Shown here: positions 44,810 to 54,423 of the stretch, piece by piece | Layout of the letters: each line of letters begins with the position of its first letter | Numbering within the stretch: position 1 is the first letter of the stretch | Assembly: GCF_001623405.1 (NCBI RefSeq) | Contig: NZ_LUHG01000065.1 | Location: 1 to 64,000, forward strand | From: Hydrotalea flava | GTDB taxonomy: Bacteria; Bacteroidota; Bacteroidia; Chitinophagales; Chitinophagaceae | Length of the DNA stretch: 64,000 nucleotides | Direction: 5' to 3' | Translations under genes and position numbers: made by a program | The notes under the pieces: generated by a model | Told to the model about the DNA's origin: nothing | What the model saw: the letters and a program-made list of their open reading frames with translations, nothing else | Databases searched by the model: none

Positions 44810-45652
44810 ATGAGTACATCCGTTTCTATAACCGCAGCCGATATTAATAAATTGCGTCAGGCAACCGGCGCAGGTATGATGGACTGCCGTAAAGCCCTCA
44901 CCGAAACCAATGGCGATTTTGAAGCAGCTATTGACTGGTTACGCAAACAAGGACAAAAAGTTGCTGCCAAACGCAGCGATCGTGAAGCAAAAGAAGGCGT
45001 AATTATTGCAAAAACCACTGCCGATAATACCACTGGTTTTATTGTATGCATTAGTTGCGAAACCGATTTCGTATCCAAAAATGCCGACTTTGTGGCTTTT
45101 GCACAATCTATTGCCGATGCAGCTGTAGCCAACAATGTAAAAAGTGCAGATGAATTAAATGAAGTAACCGTAAATGGTGCTAAAGTAGCCGATTTAATTA
45201 ATGATAAACTAGCCGCGATTGGCGAAAAAATAGGCATCCAAAAATTTGAAAGAATTGAAGCCCCTTATGTAGCCTCTTATATACACGGTGCCAACCGTAT
45301 GGGTGTGTTGGTTGGTTTAAATAAACCTGCTGCAGAAGCCGGTAAAGACCTGGCTATGCAAATTGCCGCCATGAACCCCGTAGCTGTCGATGCTAATTCC
45401 GTTCCTGCCGATGTGGTAGAAAGAGAAAGAGCTATTGTTACCGAACAAATTGCCGCCGACCCAAAAATGGCCGGTAAACCCGCTGAAATGATTGCTAAAA
45501 TTGCAGATGGCAAATTAAATGCCTTCTTTAAAGAGCAAACTTTATTAGCACAAGCCTTTGTAAAAGATGGTAGCAAAAGCGTAGGCGATTACCTGAAATC
45601 GGTAGATGCTGATTTAAAAGTAGTTTCTTTTAAGCGTATTGCATTGGGATAA
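44810..45652 (+). CDS. tsf: Translation elongation factor Ts
   Basis: The guanine-nucleotide exchange factor for EF-Tu. The 280-residue protein has the UBA-like N-terminal domain with ADINKLRQATGAGMMDCRKAL (9-29), the adjacent segment DWLRKQGQKVAAKRSDREAK and the core tract ISCETDFVSKNADF. The central tract IGEKIGIQKFERIEAPYVAS and the C-terminal dimer/coil region are also present. The order rpsB-tsf-pyrH is conserved across many bacteria. A probable promoter and a following terminator suggest it is largely transcribed alone. Confidence 0.98.
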   Translation: MSTSVSITAADINKLRQATGAGMMDCRKALTETNGDFEAAIDWLRKQGQKVAAKRSDREAKEGVIIAKTTADNTTGFIVCISCETDFVSKNADFVAFAQSIADAAVANNVKSADELNEVTVNGAKVADLINDKLAAIGEKIGIQKFERIEAPYVASYIHGANRMGVLVGLNKPAAEAGKDLAMQIAAMNPVAVDANSVPADVVERERAIVTEQIAADPKMAGKPAEMIAKIADGKLNAFFKEQTLLAQAFVKDGSKSVGDYLKSVDADLKVVSFKRIALG

Positions 45653-45676
45653 TATAATTTATTATAACTATATTTT

Positions 45677-45710
45677 AAAGGGAACCCACAAGGTTCCCTT
45701 TATTCATTTT
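45677..45710 (+). terminator. Terminator of tsf
   Basis: AAAGGGAACC (45677-45686) and GGTTCCCTTT (45692-45701) form a perfect 10-bp stem with a 5-base loop, followed by ATTCATTTT. The stem is strong and the T-tract interrupted. It lies 24 bases after the tsf stop. Confidence 0.75.
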
Positions 45711-45762
45711 GAAACTTCTGCAAAAAATCAGGTTATTTGCAGTATAATCAACTCTTTTAATT

Positions 45763-46479
45763 ATGCTGCCTAAATACAAACGCATTTTACTGAAGCTATC
45801 CGGAGAAGCCCTTGTTGGTGATGTAAAAAATGGTGATCCCTTCGATCCAAAAATCATTGAACAATATGCACAAGACATTAAATTAGTAACCAACCTTGGT
45901 GTTCAGGTAGCCATTGTAATTGGAGGCGGCAATATTTACAGAGGCATGAATGAAGCTGAAAGTGGTATTGAAAGAGCACACGGCGATTATATGGGCATGC
46001 TGGCAACTGTAATCAATGCAATGGCCATGCAGGCAATGCTGGAAAAAATTGGCGTATACACCCGTTTACAAAGCGCTATTAATATGGAGCAGGTGGCCGA
46101 ACCCTATATCCGCAGAAAAGCATTGCGTCATTTAGAAAAAGGTAGGGTAGTTATTTTTGGTGCCGGCACAGGCAACCCTTATTTCACTACCGATACTGCA
46201 GGTTCATTAAGAGCCATTGAAATGAAAGCAGATGTTATTTTGAAAGGTACAAGGGTAGATGGTATTTACAACGCCGATCCCGAAAAAGAACCCAATGCCA
46301 AAAGATTTGAAAATATCAGCTTTCAGGAATGTATTAACCAAAACCTGAAAGTAATGGACATGACAGCTTTTACACTCTGCATGGAAAATAAATTACCCAT
46401 TATTGTTTTTGATATGAATAAACCGGGTAACCTGCTTAAAGTAGTAGAAGGAATGAATGTAGGAACACTGGTACAGTAA
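45763..46479 (+). CDS. pyrH: UMP kinase
   Basis: Phosphorylates UMP to UDP with ATP, the entry to pyrimidine nucleotides; a hexameric amino-acid-kinase-family enzyme. The 238-residue protein has [13 protein letters not shown] (7-19), the glycine-rich [40 protein letters not shown] and the ending [20 protein letters not shown]. It follows tsf as in many bacteria, but frr does not follow; a TolC-family gene starts 62 bases later. Confidence 0.97.
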   Translation: MLPKYKRILLKLSGEALVGDVKNGDPFDPKIIEQYAQDIKLVTNLGVQVAIVIGGGNIYRGMNEAESGIERAHGDYMGMLATVINAMAMQAMLEKIGVYTRLQSAINMEQVAEPYIRRKALRHLEKGRVVIFGAGTGNPYFTTDTAGSLRAIEMKADVILKGTRVDGIYNADPEKEPNAKRFENISFQECINQNLKVMDMTAFTLCMENKLPIIVFDMNKPGNLLKVVEGMNVGTLVQ

Positions 46480-46541
46480 CCCTTCATCCGCTCATAAAAT
46501 TTATTTGATACAACATAGCTCCATAGCTAATTTCATGGTTT

Positions 46542-47852
46542 ATGAGAAAAGCAATTTTATCAGGTGCTGTTATGCTCTGCTGCATGCTGCAAGCAACAGC
46601 CCAACGCTCAATTTCTGTAAACGAGGCTGTGAACCTTGCACTTCAACATAATTTTAATATTCAAATTGCTAAGAGCAATATTGCGATAGCCACGCTGAAT
46701 AACAATATAGGCGTGGCAGGGGGTTTACCAACCGTAACAGGTACTGCCACCAATCAGGAAAGTATTGTAAACATCAATCAAAAAATCAACAGTGTAACCG
46801 GCGATAGAGATTTAACCCGCAATGGCGCCATCAGTAATAATTTAAATGCCGGCATTGCAGGTACTATGGTGTTGTATAATGGTTACAGAGTAATTACTAC
46901 AAAAAAACAATTAGAAATGATTCAGGCACAAAGCGAATCTTTTTTTAATTCGCAGGTACAAAATACGATTGCGGTAGTAATGACAAAATATTTTGATGTA
47001 ATTCGGCAGCGCAGCTATATGAAAACTTTGGAACAAAGTATTGAAGTTTCAAAGAAACAATTAGAAATAATAGCAGTAAAACGCAAAATTGGCTTTGCCA
47101 ATGATGCCGATTATTTTCAGGCTGAAATTGATTTACATAGTAAAGAGCAAGACCTTCAATCGCAAAAAATTATACTGGAACAAGGCAGAGCTGATTTGTT
47201 TAATCTACTCAGCATGCCCGCAGATTCTTCTGCAATATTTACTGATTCTATTACTATTGAAAACAATATAAAATTAGAAGAGGTACTGAACAGAATGAAC
47301 CAAAACCCGGATATTATAGCTGCCGATCAGCAAATCAGCATTAACTCCCTTGCCGAAAAACAAACAGCAGCGCTAAGATATCCTACACTGCGTGTCAATA
47401 GCGGGATAAATTATGGTAGAAGCACCAGCAATGGCGGGCAAATTTTATTAAACCAGTCGTATGGCCCTTATGTTGGACTTGGTTTATCCGTACCCATTTA
47501 TACTGGAAGTATTTTAAAACGGCAACAACAAGCTGCTGCCATCAATACACACATTGCAAGAGTGCAAAAAGATGCCACCATTTTAAATTATCAAACCGAT
47601 CTCACAAAAACATATCAGATGTATATCCATACATTAGATTTGATTGCCACCCAATACGCCATTAACCGGTTAACCGAACAATTGGTGAATTTAACCCTGC
47701 AGCGTTTTAGTTTATCGCAGGCTACTATTTTGGAAGTAAGAGCCGCACAACAAAGTTTTGAAGAAGCAGGTTATAAATTAGTGAATTTAAATTATGCCGC
47801 AAAAGCTGCAGAAATTGAATTAAAAAGGGTAGCTGGCATTTTGGCACCTTAA
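46542..47852 (+). CDS. TolC-family outer-membrane efflux protein
   Basis: A 436-residue outer-membrane factor with a signal peptide (about 1-20, LQATAQ). Two repeated outer-membrane efflux (OEP) domains follow: SVNEAVNLALQHNFNIQIAK (24-43) starts the first, and EVLNRMNQNPDIIAADQQIS starts the second. Long coiled-coil helices form the periplasmic tunnel, and short strand segments form the barrel (RYPTLRVNSGINYGRSTSN). It lacks pump and adaptor genes beside it, so it may serve as the channel for the orphan RND pump elsewhere in the window or another exporter; that link is speculative. An aminotransferase gene follows after 33 bases. Confidence 0.9.
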   Translation: MRKAILSGAVMLCCMLQATAQRSISVNEAVNLALQHNFNIQIAKSNIAIATLNNNIGVAGGLPTVTGTATNQESIVNINQKINSVTGDRDLTRNGAISNNLNAGIAGTMVLYNGYRVITTKKQLEMIQAQSESFFNSQVQNTIAVVMTKYFDVIRQRSYMKTLEQSIEVSKKQLEIIAVKRKIGFANDADYFQAEIDLHSKEQDLQSQKIILEQGRADLFNLLSMPADSSAIFTDSITIENNIKLEEVLNRMNQNPDIIAADQQISINSLAEKQTAALRYPTLRVNSGINYGRSTSNGGQILLNQSYGPYVGLGLSVPIYTGSILKRQQQAAAINTHIARVQKDATILNYQTDLTKTYQMYIHTLDLIATQYAINRLTEQLVNLTLQRFSLSQATILEVRAAQQSFEEAGYKLVNLNYAAKAAEIELKRVAGILAP

Positions 47853-47885
47853 GTTTACTAACTTCCCATTTTATAAAAAAGGGCT

Positions 47886-49028
47886 ATGCACATTGCATCT
47901 AAATTACCGCAGGTAGGTACTACCATTTTCACTATAATGAGCCAGTTGGCACAACAACATCACGCCATTAATCTTGGGCAGGGATTTCCTGATTTTATGA
48001 TGGATGAGGCCTTAATTGATTTGATACAAAAAGCCATGATAGATGGTTGCAATCAGTATACGCATACCAATGGTTTACCTGCTCTACGGAATGCCCTTGC
48101 CGAAAAGGTAAAAAAATTGTACAACACCTCCATCCATCCTGAAACACAAATTACCATTACCCCGGGCGGCACCTACGCCATTTACACCGCACTCACTTCG
48201 TTTTTATATTCCGGCGATGAAGTGATTGTTTTTGAACCGGCATACGATAGCTATGTTCCCAATATTGTTTTAAATGGCGCTAAACCGGTTTTTATTGCAT
48301 TACAATATCCCGATTATTCCATTCCCTGGCATGAAGTAGCGCAGAAAATCAATTCCAAAACAAAAGCCATTATCATCAACTCGCCCCATAACCCAACAGG
48401 TGCTGTATTAAGTGAGCAGGATATTATGACTTTGAGAACACTGGTAGCCAAGACCAATATAATGATAGTGAGTGATGAGGTATATGAACATTTAATATTT
48501 GATGCTATCCCGCACCAAAGCCTGCTCCGTTATCCAGATTTGTTAGAAAGAAGTTTTATCATTTTTTCGTTTGGAAAAACCTATCACTGTACCGGCTGGA
48601 AGTTGGGTTACTGCATAGCAGCAGCACCATTGATGCAGGAATTTAGAAAAGTACACCAGTTTAATTGCTTTAGTTGCGATACCCCCAAACAATATGCTTT
48701 GGCAACTTATTTACAGGAAGAGGATAAATATGTACAATTGGGTGCGCAAATACAAAAAAAACGCGATTTTTTTAGAACATTAATGCAGCAAACGGGTTTT
48801 GTTTGTATTCCTTCACACGGAAGCTATTTTGAATGTTACAGTTATGCTGCATTATCTAATAAGCCCGATACAGAATTTGCAGTTGAATTGGTACAAAAAG
48901 CCGGTGTAGCCACCATTCCGGTTTCTGCATTTTATCATCATAAAACCGATGAAAAGGTACTTCGCTTTTGTTTTGCCAAAAAGGAAGAAACACTTCTGGA
49001 AGCAGCAGAACGATTGAAACACTTATAA
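47886..49028 (+). CDS. Class I/II PLP aminotransferase, methionine aminotransferase-like (YbdL)
   Basis: A 380-residue fold-type I pyridoxal-phosphate enzyme resembling YbdL and kynurenine/glutamine aminotransferases, which act on methionine, aromatic and related amino acids. The opening SKLPQVGTTIFTIMSQLAQQ then INLGQGFPDF is typical of that group. PLP-site features are NSPHNPTGAVLSEQD, VSDEVYEHLIFD (Asp to the pyridine nitrogen), FSFGKTYHCTGWKLGYC with the Schiff-base Lys, and the C-terminal Arg in KVLRFCFAKKEETL. It lies between a TolC gene and a fatty-acid desaturase gene on the same strand without an obvious pathway link. Confidence 0.92.
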   Translation: MHIASKLPQVGTTIFTIMSQLAQQHHAINLGQGFPDFMMDEALIDLIQKAMIDGCNQYTHTNGLPALRNALAEKVKKLYNTSIHPETQITITPGGTYAIYTALTSFLYSGDEVIVFEPAYDSYVPNIVLNGAKPVFIALQYPDYSIPWHEVAQKINSKTKAIIINSPHNPTGAVLSEQDIMTLRTLVAKTNIMIVSDEVYEHLIFDAIPHQSLLRYPDLLERSFIIFSFGKTYHCTGWKLGYCIAAAPLMQEFRKVHQFNCFSCDTPKQYALATYLQEEDKYVQLGAQIQKKRDFFRTLMQQTGFVCIPSHGSYFECYSYAALSNKPDTEFAVELVQKAGVATIPVSAFYHHKTDEKVLRFCFAKKEETLLEAAERLKHL

Positions 49029-49098
49029 ATCCAAAAAAATTTGTGTGAATTAACAGCAATTGTATGTTTTATTTCCATTCTTTTCATACGTTTGTTTA

Positions 49099-50076
49099 AT
49101 GCATACTTCCTCCGAAAAGGAATTAATTTTATCCACCAAACCGTTTGCCAAAGAAATTCGCTGGAAGAGTTGGTATTATACACTTTCTACTACAGTTTTA
49201 TTAATTGCAAGTTTAACAGGTTCTTTTTTACTACCGGGCATCCTAATTAAATTGGCTTTTAGCATTTTCAGTGCTTTACTGCTTTCCCGCATGTTCATTA
49301 TTTTTCATGATTTTCAGCATCATACTATTTTAAACAAATCGTTTGCTGCCAATATTTTATTTACCATTTTTGGTGCTTACATGATAACACCGCCAAGTAT
49401 CTGGAAACGTTCGCATGATCACCACCACAACAACAATGCTAAATTGTACAGCGCCAGTATTGGTTCCTATCCGATTATGACCAAACAAAAGTTTTATGCT
49501 GCGGATAAAAAAGAGCAAAGTATTTATCTGGCTATCCGGCATCCACTCAATATGTTCTTTTCTTATTTTACTATGTTTATGTTTGGCATGTGTGTTCGGT
49601 CGTTTCTCAGTTCAAAGAAAAGACATTGGGATTCTGCCATCGTTTTGCTGATACACTTTGGTATTGCCATTGTTTTATGGGTTCATTTTGGATGGCAAAT
49701 TTGGTTTTTTGTATTCTTTCTGCCTTTCTTCTTATCACACATGCTGGGTGCATATTTATTTTATGCGCAACATAATTTCCCCGGTGCTACTTACCGTTGC
49801 AATACAGAATGGAGTTATGCTGCTGCTGCATTAGAATCTTCCAGCTATATGAAAATGAGTACCTTATGGCAATGGTTTACTGCAAATATTGGCTACCATC
49901 ATATCCATCACCTCAATTGCAAAATTCCTTTTTACCGCTTACCCGAAGCAATGGCACATATACCTGCCCTACAGCAAGCAACGGTAACCAGTTTGCGTCC
50001 TAAAGATATTATTGCCTGCCTTCGTTTAAAAGTTTGGGACCCCAATCTGAATAAAATGGTTCCTTTAGATCGTTAG
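49099..50076 (+). CDS. Membrane fatty-acid desaturase-like di-iron protein
   Basis: A 325-residue integral membrane desaturase/hydroxylase of the FA_desaturase family, expected to introduce a double bond (or hydroxyl) into acyl chains with O2. The start chosen is ATG 49099 (MHTSSEKELILSTKPFAKE); an upstream TTG-opened extension lacks family sequence. All three His boxes are present: HDFQHH (70-75), SHDHHHNNN (around 105-113) and GYHHIHHL (near 270). Four hydrophobic spans surround them. A TAnnTTTG-like octamer ends four bases before the ATG, so the mRNA may be leaderless. It converges with lpxD. No dedicated ferredoxin or reductase is adjacent. Confidence 0.9.
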   Translation: MHTSSEKELILSTKPFAKEIRWKSWYYTLSTTVLLIASLTGSFLLPGILIKLAFSIFSALLLSRMFIIFHDFQHHTILNKSFAANILFTIFGAYMITPPSIWKRSHDHHHNNNAKLYSASIGSYPIMTKQKFYAADKKEQSIYLAIRHPLNMFFSYFTMFMFGMCVRSFLSSKKRHWDSAIVLLIHFGIAIVLWVHFGWQIWFFVFFLPFFLSHMLGAYLFYAQHNFPGATYRCNTEWSYAAAALESSSYMKMSTLWQWFTANIGYHHIHHLNCKIPFYRLPEAMAHIPALQQATVTSLRPKDIIACLRLKVWDPNLNKMVPLDR

Positions 50077-50108
50077 TGCAAATTGGCTTTAAGAATTAAT
50101 GCATTTAA

Positions 50109-51131
50109 CTAATCAGTTAGCTTTTTTTCAAGTATAGCTACCCGTTGTGCCAACTGATCTAAATTACGAAAATGGATATAAGCCTTTCTGTATTTATTGG
50201 CATCAAAGGCTGGTGAACCCATATAAACTTCGCCGGGCTTGGTAATGCTTTTGGATATGCCTGATTGTGCTGTAATAATTGTATTATCGGCTATTTGCAA
50301 ATGACCCACAATACCAACCTGTCCGCTAAACATGCAATTTTTACCCACTTTTGTTGATCCCGCAATCACTCCATGTGCTGCGATGTAGGTATTTTCGCCC
50401 ACTTCTACATTATGGGCAATATGTATTAAATTATCAAACTTTACACCTTTTCTTAATATTGTTGAACCCAGTGTTGCACGGTCAATAGCACAATTAGCGC
50501 CAATTTCAACATCATCTTCTATTACTACATTACCAATTTGTGCAATTTTTTTATTGCCTTCATTTTGCGGATCAAATCTAAAACCATCACTCCCAATAAC
50601 AGTACCGGAGTGAATAATACAATTTTTTCCAATGTGTGTTTCTGAATAAATCTTAACACCCGCAAACAAGGTGGTATTATCGCCAATTACGCAATTATCA
50701 CCAATATATACCTGCGGATATATTTTAACACCATTGCCTATTCTTGTATTTTCACCAACATAAGCAAATGCACCGGCATAAATTTGCTCACCAATTATTG
50801 CCGATGGCTCAATATGTGCATTGGGTGCAATACCGGTTTTATTCAGCTTTATCTGATTGTATAGTTCTAATAATTTTGCAAAAGCAGTTTGTGCATTTTC
50901 TACCCTTATTAATGTTGCCGTTACCGGTTCTTTTGCTTCAAAATCTTTATTCACAATTACAATAGAAGCCTTTGTAGTATACAGGTATTGCGTATACAAA
51001 GGATTGGCTAAAAAAGATAACGAACCCGGTACGCCTTCTTCTATTCTGGATAAAGTAGATACAGTTACTGTGGCATTACCTTCTATTGTACCCTGAAGCA
51101 TCTCTGCTATTTGTTGTGCCGAAAATTGCAT
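50109..51131 (-). CDS. lpxD: UDP-3-O-acylglucosamine N-acyltransferase
   Basis: Adds the N-linked hydroxyacyl chain in the third step of lipid A synthesis, using acyl-ACP. The 340-residue protein has an N-terminal uridine-binding domain (about 1-100, including LSRIEEGVPGSLSFLANPLY) and a left-handed beta-helix of hexapeptide repeats. The catalytic His lies in FDNLIHIAHNVEVGENTYIA, and SGTVIGSDGFRF is a further family tract. A C-terminal helix (LDQLAQRVAILEKKL) completes the trimer. It is separate from other lpx genes, and has about 190 bases upstream before the GH3 gene's terminator. Confidence 0.96.
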   Translation of the reverse strand: MQFSAQQIAEMLQGTIEGNATVTVSTLSRIEEGVPGSLSFLANPLYTQYLYTTKASIVIVNKDFEAKEPVTATLIRVENAQTAFAKLLELYNQIKLNKTGIAPNAHIEPSAIIGEQIYAGAFAYVGENTRIGNGVKIYPQVYIGDNCVIGDNTTLFAGVKIYSETHIGKNCIIHSGTVIGSDGFRFDPQNEGNKKIAQIGNVVIEDDVEIGANCAIDRATLGSTILRKGVKFDNLIHIAHNVEVGENTYIAAHGVIAGSTKVGKNCMFSGQVGIVGHLQIADNTIITAQSGISKSITKPGEVYMGSPAFDANKYRKAYIHFRNLDQLAQRVAILEKKLTD

Positions 51132-51234
51132 AATTTATTTTTAATATATTTTAAATGAAATTTGCAGAAATAATTTTAAAGGTAACAGAATTTTGTACGC
51201 CTGTTGCAATGAAATGCTAAAGTTTGGAACCCAT

Positions 51235-51263
51235 AAAAAAGGCAACGAAAAACGCTGCCTTTT
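51235..51263 (-). terminator. Terminator of the GH3 gene
   Basis: AAAAGGCA (51237-51244) and TGCCTTTT (51256-51263) form an 8-bp stem; on the minus strand it is followed by a T-run. It lies 57 bases downstream of the GH3 stop codon. Confidence 0.7.
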
Positions 51264-51319
51264 ATTTGTGCAACAGGTTGAAGTTGAATTGCACTTTTGG
51301 TTGTTATAGGGGCTACAAT

Positions 51320-53707
51320 TTATTGCATACTTAATTCTGTAATAACCTGCTTTGGAACCAGTAAATGGGTTACATGTTCTGTAATCATTTGTTGTGGCAA
51401 TAGAAAAGTGGCTGTTTGTAGCATGTTTTCGGACGAATTGCCAATTTTAATGGTATAAGTACCCGCATCGGCAATCCATGCAGATTGCGTGGTTTGAAAA
51501 GATGCAATATCGGCAGGTGAAATGATAAATGTTAAGGTTTGCGATTCGCCGGGTTGTAATAATTTTGTTTTAGCAAAGGCTTTTAATTCTTCAGAAGGCT
51601 TATCAATATTACTTTTTGGTGCCGTTATATATACCTGAATTACTTCCTTTCCGGCTCTTTTGCCTTTATTAGTAATTGTTACAGAAGCAGTAATATTTTT
51701 TTTCATTTCAGTAGTACTGAGGTGAATAGGTTTTGTTGAGAAATGAGTATACGATAATCCATAACCGAAAGGATAAGCCGGTTGTACATGAAATGTATTA
51801 AAATAACGGTAACCAACATAAATGCCTTCTTCATACACCACTTCAGCCGGATTACCCATTAAAGAGAACCCTTTGTGCCGGGCAGGTTGCAACGCTTTTC
51901 CCGGGAAATTTTTTGCAGAAGGTTCATCCTGATAATTCATGGGAAAAGTAACTGCTAATTTTCCGGAAGGATTTACTTTACCACTAATGATATCTGCAAT
52001 AGCATTTCCTGCCTCTAAACCAGGTTGCCAGGCCAATAAAATAGCATCCGGCATATTACGCCAACTGGCTGTTTCTATTACACCGCCAATATTTAATACT
52101 ACAATTACTTTTTTATTTTTTGCATGAAAGGCATCGCAAACCTGGCGAATCATATTTTTTTCGGCATCTGATAAAGTAAAATCATTGTCTACTTTTCTGT
52201 CGGCACCTTCTCCTGCATTTCTACCAATGGTAATAATTGCAGCCGCTGCCTTATCGGCTTCAGTTTGCAACAAAGGCAATTCTAAATCCATTTCTTTTAC
52301 ACGAGGTACCAACTCAAAAAAGAAACGGGGTTTGGGTTGTTTAACTTTTTCGGTTGTAATGTAAGTAGTATAAGCATCTATTAAATTTTTATCAATGGCA
52401 AAACCGGCATTTAATAATCCCTGTTCTAATGATATAGTGTAGGCTTTATTTACATCACCACTTCCGGTTCCTCCGGCAATAATATCATAGGATGTATTGC
52501 CAAACAAAGCCACTTGTTTTTGAGTGGTATTCGTCAATGGTAATGCGTTGTTATTGTTTTGTAACAGCACCATACCTTCAGCAGCAGCTTTTCTGGATAG
52601 TGCCGCATCGGCTTTCAAATCAGGCTGATTGGTGTAGGCAAATTTTTTATAAGTAGGCGATTCTAAAATTAAATCAACCACTCTTGCTGCATTTCGGTTA
52701 ATAATTTTTTCATCCAAAATTCCAACTTTTACTGCTTTTAAAATAGCGTTGTATTGCATAATAGTCCCGGGCATCAATAAATCATTGCCGGCTTTCATTT
52801 GCGCTACAGCATCTTTCCCGCCAAACCAATCGGTCATTACCAAGCCTTTAAAACCCCATTCATCGCGTAAAATGCCGGTTAATAAATCAGGGCTTTCTGA
52901 AGCATAGGTTCCATTAATTAAATTATAAGATGACATTACTGTCCAAGGTTTAGATTCTTTCACTGCAATTTCAAATCCTTTTAAATAAATTTCACGCAAT
53001 GCCCTTTCACTCACAATGGTATTTACGCTGTTTCTATTGGTTTCCTGATTATTGGCAACAAAATGTTTAATAGAGGTGCCTACTCCGTTTTGTTGAATTC
53101 CGTTTACAAATGCTGCTGCAATATGTCCTGAAACAAATGGGTCTTCAGAATAATATTCAAAATTTCTACCACCCAATGGATTGCGTTGTATATTCATAGC
53201 AGGTGCCAGTAACACATCAATACCGTATTCTTTCACTTCCTTCCCAAAAGCCTTGCCCACTTGTTGTACCAATGCTGTATCCCAAGATGAGGCCAGCAAA
53301 GTTCCCACCGGCCATGCGGTGGCATAATAAGTTTTGTTAGGATGATTGGATCTGAATGGATTGATGCGTACGCCGGCCGGACCATCCGACAGGGTTAATG
53401 AAGGCAACCCAAGACTTTCAATGGCATGTGTTCTGCCCGCAGCACCCGGAACTTTTTCGGGAATAGAAGCATCTTTTGGTAGCGATGGTGGTAATTGAAA
53501 TCCGGCAATTTCATGTTTTCCGGTATCGGTTTTTTTATCTGATGCTGCAGTTGGGCCTGGCAATCGCATACCCATTCCTACCAACAATTCAACTTTTTGT
53601 TCCAAGGTCATCCGTGCTATTAACTCATTGGCTTTACCCGATTGGGCATATAGCGTTGGTGTGCTGCATAGTACAGCAAGGGCAGGCAATAGTGTAGAAA
53701 GTTTCAT
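51320..53707 (-). CDS. Beta-glucosidase-like glycoside hydrolase family 3, secreted
   Basis: A 795-residue exo-acting GH3 enzyme expected to release glucose or xylose from beta-linked oligosaccharides. A signal peptide (1-21, TLYAQ) directs export. Then come the N-terminal barrel (about 30-330), with LPSLTLSDGPAGVRINPF, LLAPAMNIQRNPLGGRNFEY, IKHFVANNQETNRN and the nucleophile Asp in GLVMTDWFGGKDAV, an alpha/beta sandwich (about 380-610) and a C-terminal fibronectin III-like domain (about 680-770). Length is typical. A Crp/Fnr regulator gene lies 68 bases upstream on the same strand, and an inverted repeat (GTTTCAT...ATGAAAC) covers the start codon. No SusCD pair is adjacent. Confidence 0.93.
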   Translation of the reverse strand: MKLSTLLPALAVLCSTPTLYAQSGKANELIARMTLEQKVELLVGMGMRLPGPTAASDKKTDTGKHEIAGFQLPPSLPKDASIPEKVPGAAGRTHAIESLGLPSLTLSDGPAGVRINPFRSNHPNKTYYATAWPVGTLLASSWDTALVQQVGKAFGKEVKEYGIDVLLAPAMNIQRNPLGGRNFEYYSEDPFVSGHIAAAFVNGIQQNGVGTSIKHFVANNQETNRNSVNTIVSERALREIYLKGFEIAVKESKPWTVMSSYNLINGTYASESPDLLTGILRDEWGFKGLVMTDWFGGKDAVAQMKAGNDLLMPGTIMQYNAILKAVKVGILDEKIINRNAARVVDLILESPTYKKFAYTNQPDLKADAALSRKAAAEGMVLLQNNNNALPLTNTTQKQVALFGNTSYDIIAGGTGSGDVNKAYTISLEQGLLNAGFAIDKNLIDAYTTYITTEKVKQPKPRFFFELVPRVKEMDLELPLLQTEADKAAAAIITIGRNAGEGADRKVDNDFTLSDAEKNMIRQVCDAFHAKNKKVIVVLNIGGVIETASWRNMPDAILLAWQPGLEAGNAIADIISGKVNPSGKLAVTFPMNYQDEPSAKNFPGKALQPARHKGFSLMGNPAEVVYEEGIYVGYRYFNTFHVQPAYPFGYGLSYTHFSTKPIHLSTTEMKKNITASVTITNKGKRAGKEVIQVYITAPKSNIDKPSEELKAFAKTKLLQPGESQTLTFIISPADIASFQTTQSAWIADAGTYTIKIGNSSENMLQTATFLLPQQMITEHVTHLLVPKQVITELSMQ

Positions 53708-53775
53708 GATTAAAAATTAATGAAACATAAAGTTCATACGAATGTGAACACCTTTCATTGATAATTATCAAAAAA

Positions 53776-54339
53776 CTAACGATGCGCCCTAATACGGCTC
53801 AGTGTTTCCTGCGTAATACCTAAGAATGAAGCGATATAAGATAATGGTACCCTCTGCAAAATAGTAGGATGCTCATCGGCCAAACGCCGGTAACGATGTA
53901 AGGCGGTTTCAAATTGTATGGCATCCATTCTTTGCTGAGAAGAAATCAATGAGCGGGTTAACAATTTACGCAGCCATCGTTCCACATCATGGTATTCGTC
54001 GCACAAACGCATCAAATCATCATGATGTATACCTAAGATAACAGATGGCTCAATGGTATGGATATTCAGTTTGCTGGGTGTACGTTTAAAAAAACTGGTA
54101 ATAGAAAGAAAAAAAGTATCATCCATGGCCAGCCATTCGGTAATTTCTTTGCCATGTTTAAAATAATAAATACGGGCCAAACCGGAAGATACAAAATAAA
54201 TATAATCTGAAACAATGCCTTCTTTTAGCAGTAAATAATCTTTGGGCAATTTCCATTGTTGCCATTGTTGTAAAAAAGCCTGTAAACTATCTTCAGAAAA
54301 ATAGCCGGTTGCAGAAATTTTTTGGGTCAAACGGTCCAT
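53776..54339 (-). CDS. Crp/Fnr-family transcriptional regulator
   Basis: A 187-residue regulator with an N-terminal cyclic-nucleotide-binding-type beta-roll (about 15-115; LPKDYLLLKEGIVSDYIYFV, GKEITEWLAMDDTFFLSI) and a C-terminal helix-turn-helix, VPLSYIASFLGITQETLSRI. The start chosen is ATG 54337-54339; a TTG four codons upstream opens the frame. No Cys cluster for iron-sulfur is seen, and the exact cAMP-contact residues are not recognisable, so the effector is unknown. It precedes the GH3 gene and may regulate it, an inference from position. Confidence 0.9.
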   Translation of the reverse strand: MDRLTQKISATGYFSEDSLQAFLQQWQQWKLPKDYLLLKEGIVSDYIYFVSSGLARIYYFKHGKEITEWLAMDDTFFLSITSFFKRTPSKLNIHTIEPSVILGIHHDDLMRLCDEYHDVERWLRKLLTRSLISSQQRMDAIQFETALHRYRRLADEHPTILQRVPLSYIASFLGITQETLSRIRAHR

Positions 54340-54423
54340 AGTACATACCAACTTTGTGCCAACGAAATTAGGCTTTAGTTCAATAGAAAGTTATAAAAAT
54401 GCTGAATAGCAATTCTACCCGAT

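Noticed and set aside
50106-50128. TAACT/AGTTA hairpin with a T-run as terminator of the desaturase gene
   Set aside because: The 5-bp AT-rich stem is too weak, and the T-run lies inside the lpxD coding end.
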